Notes under the pieces: model-generated
Databases searched by the model: none
What the model saw: only the letters and a program-made list of their open reading frames with translations
Told to the model about the DNA's origin: nothing
Program-made: the position numbers and the translations under genes
In this document: positions 59,970 to 64,000 of the stretch, piece by piece
Layout of the letters: every line of letters starts with the position of its first letter
Numbering within the stretch: position 1 is the stretch's first letter
Source of the DNA: Bradyrhizobium sp. cir1
Lineage (GTDB): Bacteria; Pseudomonadota; Alphaproteobacteria; Rhizobiales; Xanthobacteraceae
Reading direction: 5' to 3'
Assembly: GCF_014198245.1 (NCBI RefSeq)
Contig: NZ_JACIHE010000016.1
Location: 1-64,000 of the forward strand
DNA: 64,000 nt

Positions 59970-60773
59970 CTACACCAACAGCGCCGCCCGCAGCTCCACC
60001 TCGATCTCCGCAAAGACCCTTGCCAGCCGCTCGGCCCATTGCTGCTGGCCGGACTGGTCCGCGATCAGGTCCTGGCGGATCTCGATGCCGGTGTTGACGA
60101 GGCCACGGGCTTCGCCGTGGACGGGGATGGTGTAGTCGGTGAGGTCGCTCACGGCATAGGGCTCGTTGTTGCCGACGACGAGATCCCCCTGGCTGCGAAG
60201 ATGTTTCACCAAGAGCTGCGGCAGCACGGTGTCGCGATTGTACAGCGCGCCGATGTGCCAGGGCCGCGCGACGCCGGCATAAACCGGCGTGAAGCTGTGC
60301 AGCGACACCAGCACCGTCGGCCGCTTGTCGTGCAGGCGCCGGCCGATCGTGGCGTCGATACGATGATGATAGGGCTCGAAGATCTCGCGCCGGCGCGCGG
60401 CGCGCTCGGCGTCGGAGATTGCCTCGTTGCGTGGGATCGTGGTCGCCTCTGATATCACGGGGATCGAGCTTGCCGCGCCGGGAGGACGGTTGCAGTCGAT
60501 CACGAGCCGCGAATAGCGCTGCGCGATCAGGTGCGCATCGAGCATCTCGGCGAGGCGCTCGGCGACGCCGGCAATGCCGATGTCCCAGCCGATGTGCCTG
60601 ACAAGCTCGCTCTCGGGGATGCCGAGATCGCCGAGCGCGCGCGGCAATACGCGTCCGTGGTGATCCGAGGTGAGCAGGAAGGGCGATGTGCCTTCTGCAT
60701 TCACCTCATGCACTGGCGGAATGTCACCCTCGCTGAGCAGTTGATCGGCCGCGCCGGCTGTGTCTAAAGCCAT
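59970..60773 (-). CDS. N-formylglutamate amidohydrolase-family protein
   Basis: The 267-residue protein belongs to the N-formylglutamate amidohydrolase (FGase) family of zinc hydrolases. It has FLLTSDHHGRVLPRALGDLG near residue 32, AGVAERLAEMLDAHLIAQRY, the DCNRPPGAASSIPVISEATT segment and the VLVSLHSFTPVYAGVARPWH motif with its metal or catalytic His at about 157. Its activity may be on N-formyl amino acids. It is divergent from the two transglutaminase-like genes, with 91 bases between. Confidence 0.88.
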   Translation of the reverse strand: MALDTAGAADQLLSEGDIPPVHEVNAEGTSPFLLTSDHHGRVLPRALGDLGIPESELVRHIGWDIGIAGVAERLAEMLDAHLIAQRYSRLVIDCNRPPGAASSIPVISEATTIPRNEAISDAERAARRREIFEPYHHRIDATIGRRLHDKRPTVLVSLHSFTPVYAGVARPWHIGALYNRDTVLPQLLVKHLRSQGDLVVGNNEPYAVSDLTDYTIPVHGEARGLVNTGIEIRQDLIADQSGQQQWAERLARVFAEIEVELRAALLV

Positions 60774-60864
60774 CCAGATTGCCTATGGAAAAAGCAGTCA
60801 CCCCGAAAATTGGGCAGGAATCGGTATAGATTGGTCCGCCCAAAATCACCATGATTGCCGGACG

Positions 60865-61776
60865 ATGCCGCTGCTCACGATTCATCACAAGACCGAATAT
60901 CGCTACAACCGCCCCGTGGCGTTCGGCGAACACCGCATCATGCTGCGTCCGCGCGACGGGCATGATCTGCGCGTGCTCGATTCCAGGCTCGAGATCTCGC
61001 CCGAGCCGATGTCGCTGCGCTGGATCCACGATGTGTTCGGCAACTCGGTCGCGATCGCGAGTTTCGACGAGCGCGCGGACCATCTGACCTTCGACTGGCA
61101 TGTCACGGTCGAGCACAATCCGGTCGACGAGTTCGCGCTGACCGCGGACGATGCCGCCTATTTCTATCCGTTCGTCTATGACGACGAAGAGTTCGCCGAT
61201 CTCGTCCAGTACATCACGCCGCAATATGCCGATCCCGACGGCGAGATCGCGGAATGGGCGCGCGGCTTCCTCGACGAGGAGGCGCCGACGCCGACCTTCA
61301 AGATCCTGAGCGGCATCACGCATGCGATCCGCAAGCAGTTCAACTATCGCAAGCGTCACGAGCCCGGCACCCAGCATCCGCTCGACACCTTGCAGTCGGG
61401 TACCGGAACCTGCCGGGACTATGCGCTGTTCATGATCGAGGCGCTGCGCCAGCTCGGCATCGCCGCGCGCTTCGTCTCCGGCTATATCTTCGTCCCCGAG
61501 GACATCGCGCAGCGCCACGTCGGCGGCGGCTCGACCCATGCCTGGGTGCAGGTCTATCTGCCGAGCGCCGGATGGATCGAGTTCGATCCGACCAACGGCA
61601 TTGTCGGGACTCGCGATCTCATCCGCGTCGCGGTCGCCCGCGACCCGCGCCAGGCGATCCCGCTGCACGGCGTCTATATCGGCTCCGAAGAGGCCTTCGA
61701 TGTCATGGAAGTGAACATCAAGGTGGTCTCGGACGACCAGGACAGCGACGCAGAGATGGAGACAGAGGTTTCGTAG
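60865..61776 (+). CDS. transglutaminase-like cysteine peptidase, first of tandem pair
   Basis: The 303-residue protein has the N-terminal beta-sandwich of bacterial transglutaminase-like proteins (MPLLTIHHKTEYRYNRPVAF, GEHRIMLRPRDGHDLRV) and the papain-like core. The catalytic Cys is in LQSGTGTCRDYALFMIEALR at about residue 190, His in GGGSTHAWVQVYLPSAGW at about 233 and Asp in IEFDPTNGIV at about 248. The triad is complete, so it is probably an active peptidase or amidase. No signal peptide is present. The second copy starts on the base after its stop. Confidence 0.92.
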   Translation: MPLLTIHHKTEYRYNRPVAFGEHRIMLRPRDGHDLRVLDSRLEISPEPMSLRWIHDVFGNSVAIASFDERADHLTFDWHVTVEHNPVDEFALTADDAAYFYPFVYDDEEFADLVQYITPQYADPDGEIAEWARGFLDEEAPTPTFKILSGITHAIRKQFNYRKRHEPGTQHPLDTLQSGTGTCRDYALFMIEALRQLGIAARFVSGYIFVPEDIAQRHVGGGSTHAWVQVYLPSAGWIEFDPTNGIVGTRDLIRVAVARDPRQAIPLHGVYIGSEEAFDVMEVNIKVVSDDQDSDAEMETEVS

Positions 61777-62628
61777 ATGGAGATCAGGGTCGGCTTCGAG
61801 ATCACCTACGCGGCGGTGCAGCCGACACCGATGGTGATCATGCTGAACATCCACCTGTCGCGACAGGCCGACATCATCGGCCGGGAGACGGTGGTCGCCG
61901 AGCCCGACGTTCCGATCCGCTTCTATCACGACGTCTTCGGCAATGTGTGCGGCCGCCTCATGGCACCGGCCGGTGGCGTGACGCTGAAGGGCAGCGCGCT
62001 GGTGCGCGACAGCGGCCTGCCCGACGAGGTGATGCCGGCCGCGCAGCAGATCCCGATCGAGCAATTGCCGAACGAGCTGCTGCTCTATCTGATGCCGAGC
62101 CGCTATTGCGAGACCGACAAGCTCACCGACATCGCCTGGTCGCTGTTCGGCAAGACCGAGCCGGGCTGGCAGCGCGTCTCTGCCATCACCGCGTTCGTGC
62201 ATCAGCATGTCACCTTCGGCTATGAGCACGCCCATCACATGAAGTCGGCGCACGACGTCTACGAGCAGAAGACCGGCGTCTGCCGCGACTTCGCGCATCT
62301 GGCCGTCGCGCTCTGCCGCTGCATGGGCATCCCCGCGCGCTACTGCACCGGCTACATGGGCGACATCGGCATCCCGCCCGAGCCGTTCCCGATGGATTTC
62401 TCCGGCTGGTTTCAGGTCTGGCTCTCGGGCCGATGGTTCACCTTCGACGCCCGCCACAACACCCCGCGCATCGGCCGCATCCTGATGGCAACGGGGCGCG
62501 ACGCTGCCGACGTCGCGCTGTCGACGAGCTTTGGCCGGATGGAGCTGAAGAAGTTCGAGGTGGTGAGCGAGGAGGTGGTCGGCGCGGCTGTGGTGAAGGC
62601 GGGGTCAGGCGGCGCAACGCGTTTGTGA
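61777..62628 (+). CDS. transglutaminase-like cysteine peptidase, second of tandem pair
   Basis: The 283-residue protein starts immediately after the previous stop. It has a shorter beta-sandwich region (MEIRVGFEITYAAVQPTPMV) and the same core: Cys in EQKTGVCRDFAHLAVALCRC at about residue 168, His in place of the usual HAW motif reading FSGWFQVWLSGRWFTFDARH, where the expected catalytic His is replaced by Gly-Trp-Phe, and Asp in FTFDARHNTPRIGRIL. The missing His suggests altered or lost catalysis. Together they look like a functional pair. Confidence 0.88.
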   Translation: MEIRVGFEITYAAVQPTPMVIMLNIHLSRQADIIGRETVVAEPDVPIRFYHDVFGNVCGRLMAPAGGVTLKGSALVRDSGLPDEVMPAAQQIPIEQLPNELLLYLMPSRYCETDKLTDIAWSLFGKTEPGWQRVSAITAFVHQHVTFGYEHAHHMKSAHDVYEQKTGVCRDFAHLAVALCRCMGIPARYCTGYMGDIGIPPEPFPMDFSGWFQVWLSGRWFTFDARHNTPRIGRILMATGRDAADVALSTSFGRMELKKFEVVSEEVVGAAVVKAGSGGATRL

Positions 62629-62654
62629 TGAAGTTGGGCGCAATACCTCCTCAT

Positions 62655-62782
62655 CGTCGTCCTGGCGAAAGCCAGGACCCATTACCCCGACTGTTAGTGT
62701 GGCGCGACGCTGTCGCCATCAGGTTGCCCATTCCCGCATTCGGTGGTTATGGGTCCTGGCTTTCGCCAGGACGACGGCGTGC
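62655..62782. repeat. intergenic inverted repeat
   Basis: CGTCGTCCTGGCGAAAGCCA with GGACCCAT on the left is mirrored by ATGGGTCC and TGGCTTTCGCCAGGACGACG on the right; the arms are essentially perfect over about 28 bases. Confidence 0.9.
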
Positions 62783-62826
62783 TTGTAGCGCTGTCGCTCC
62801 GTATCAATCGCAGCTATAGACCCCCC

Positions 62827-63225
62827 ATGACCTCCAACCGTCTCTTCGTCTACGGCACCCTGATGCGCGGCTTCGATCATCCGATGGCGCGGCTGCTTTC
62901 GCAGCACGCGGACTTCGTCGGTGAAGCGACCTGCCGCGGCCGGCTGTTCCTCATCAAGCATTATCCGGGATTGCTGCTGTCGGACGCTGCGTCCGACCTC
63001 GTCCATGGCGAGCTCTTCCAGCTGCGCGTCGCCGACGAGCTGCTGCGCGAGCTCGACATGTATGAAGCCTGCGGCGAAGGCTTTCCCGAGCCGACCGAAT
63101 ATCTGCGCGAGCTGATCGACGTGACGCTGCCGGACGGCACATCCGGAAAGGCCTGGACCTATGTCTACAACTGGCCCGTCACCGATCTGCCCCGCATCGA
63201 GTCGGGGCGCTTCCTCGACCACTGA
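62827..63225 (+). CDS. gamma-glutamylcyclotransferase-family protein
   Basis: The 132-residue protein starts RLFVYGTLMRGFDHPMARLL, the family's substrate-binding YGTL motif, and continues with ATCRGRLFLIKHYPGLLLSD, VHGELFQLRVADELLRELD and the catalytic glutamate in YEACGEGFPEPTEYLREL at about residue 80. These GGCT/AIG2-type proteins release 5-oxoproline from gamma-glutamyl amines or act on related small peptides. It stands alone between two repeats. Confidence 0.88.
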   Translation: MTSNRLFVYGTLMRGFDHPMARLLSQHADFVGEATCRGRLFLIKHYPGLLLSDAASDLVHGELFQLRVADELLRELDMYEACGEGFPEPTEYLRELIDVTLPDGTSGKAWTYVYNWPVTDLPRIESGRFLDH

Positions 63226-63231
63226 TCGCGG

Positions 63232-63392
63232 ATGCTTCACCTCTTCCCGCTTGCGGGGAGAGGTCGGATTGCATCGCAGATGCAATCCGGGTGAGGGGGT
63301 ACAGGTCTCTCGATGATCTCGCGCATGGAGAGAAGCCCCTCACCCCACCCTCTCCCCGTAAGAACGGGGCGAGGGAGCGGACCGTCATTGTG
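63232..63392. repeat. intergenic inverted repeat
   Basis: CTTCACCTCTTCCCGCTTGC with GGGGAGAGG on the left is mirrored by CCTCTCCCCGTAAGAACGGG on the right, with GGGTGAGGGG and CCCCTCACCC as inner arms; CATCGCAGATGCAATCC is a small internal palindrome. Confidence 0.85.
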
Positions 63393-63409
63393 GCCCGCGA
63401 TTCGTCCCA

Positions 63410-63973
63410 CTAAGCCGACAGCACTTCCTTCACCACGCGCACGTCGACCTCGCGCTCGACATAGCTCCATTCCTCGGTCTGCCTGAGCATTGCCACCAGC
63501 TCCTCGAATAGCGAGGCATCGGCGGGGGCGAATTCGAACCAGGTCAGGAAGTCGAAGGGCTCGCCGAGGTCGCGGCAGTGATAGAGCTGGCGCGCGATCG
63601 CCGGCAGGAAACGAAGACTGCTGGCGATGTGGTGCGACCGGTCCTCGAAGATCTTGCGACGCTCTTCCTGCGCCAGGTCCCACCAGGCCTGCGACTTGCG
63701 GATCGGGATCAGCGCGGCGCTGGTGGCCTCCACCCGGCCGAGTACGGCCTGCACCGCGCCGAGCTGCTCCTTCTCGGGCCGCTCGGTGTAGCGCAAGCTG
63801 CTGGCAACGCCGACCAGCCGCCAGGCATTGCGCGAGGGCACCAGCGGCAACGAGACCGCGTCGCTGTCAGTCACCGACAGCGCCGGCATGAACGGCAGGG
63901 GCTCGCCCGTCACCGCTGAAATCGAGGTGACGCGCCAGCCCCCGCTGTGGCCGCCTCGAAAGGTCCTGAACAT
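63410..63973 (-). CDS. chlorite-dismutase-family heme protein
   Basis: The 187-residue protein has the second-half ferredoxin-like domain of the chlorite dismutase family: LIPIRKSQAWWDLAQEERRK, IFEDRSHHIASSLRFLPAIA with the proximal-heme His region, then LYHCRDLGEPFDFLTWFEFA and VAMLRQTEEWSYVEREVDVR. It is shorter than coproheme decarboxylases (about 240 residues), as are other short family members in Rhizobiales. The role is uncertain: peroxide, chlorite or heme related. The ATG at 63973 is inside the window, and 27 bases remain upstream. Confidence 0.82.
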   Translation of the reverse strand: MFRTFRGGHSGGWRVTSISAVTGEPLPFMPALSVTDSDAVSLPLVPSRNAWRLVGVASSLRYTERPEKEQLGAVQAVLGRVEATSAALIPIRKSQAWWDLAQEERRKIFEDRSHHIASSLRFLPAIARQLYHCRDLGEPFDFLTWFEFAPADASLFEELVAMLRQTEEWSYVEREVDVRVVKEVLSA

Positions 63974-64000
63974 GGGGGTATGGAAGCGTGGAACCGGGCG

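Overview
The window is a stretch of high-GC alphaproteobacterial chromosome, most likely Bradyrhizobium or a close relative in the Bradyrhizobium/Rhodopseudomonas lineage. I infer this from the strong codon bias, Omp25/Omp31-like barrels, a PdhS-type sensor kinase, a polyhydroxyalkanoate phasin, a tRNA-His without G-1 and with A73 (a known alphaproteobacterial trait), and intergenic palindromic repeats of the kind that litter Bradyrhizobium genomes. No taxonomic search was possible.

Left part (0.2-19 kb), mostly core: an FMN alpha-hydroxyacid dehydrogenase, glmM, an IS110-family element with structured non-coding ends, a fosmidomycin-resistance-type MFS pump, two outer-membrane barrels, a glutathione S-transferase, an acetyltransferase, serC-serA (first two steps of serine synthesis) behind a probable leader RNA, a thiolase, a 1124-residue PdhS/PleC-like cytosolic histidine kinase and a phasin.

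Accessory part (19.2-28.5 kb), directly downstream of tRNA-His: a tightly overlapping four-gene operon on the minus strand encoding an unknown helical protein, a QueC-like ATP-pyrophosphatase with an altered P-loop, an XRE-ImmA/IrrE regulator-protease and a PIN-domain nuclease. It is driven by a clear promoter with a palindrome laid across its -10 box. I consider this the best candidate for an undescribed (probably defence-type) system. It is followed by a row of plus-strand genes (a two-helix K+-channel-like protein, a PRC-barrel-like small protein, TenA), each preceded by a copy of a short inverted-repeat element sharing GGTGACAGTGCAC. After that come decayed 3' ends of an AEC permease gene, a methyltransferase and a GrlR-like protein.

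Right part (28.5-64 kb), core again: an orphan ParA, three tiny membrane proteins, a DapA-family aldolase behind three tandem terminator-like hairpins, a trxB-lysR pair, an Lrp regulator, greA, carB and carA (arginine/pyrimidine precursor synthesis), an ArsR-regulated MFS pump, a tRNA-Cys-like gene, a Dps ferritin, a GatB/YqeY protein, an epoxide hydrolase, an acyl-CoA synthetase with a MarR regulator and its likely operator, a hybrid sensor kinase, an ArsR plus two SRPBCC proteins, an exported LVIVD-type protein, a LysE exporter, an N-formylglutamate amidohydrolase beside two tandem transglutaminase-like proteins, a gamma-glutamylcyclotransferase-like protein and a chlorite-dismutase-family protein at the right edge. 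Several regulator genes sit next to perfect palindromes that look like their own operators.
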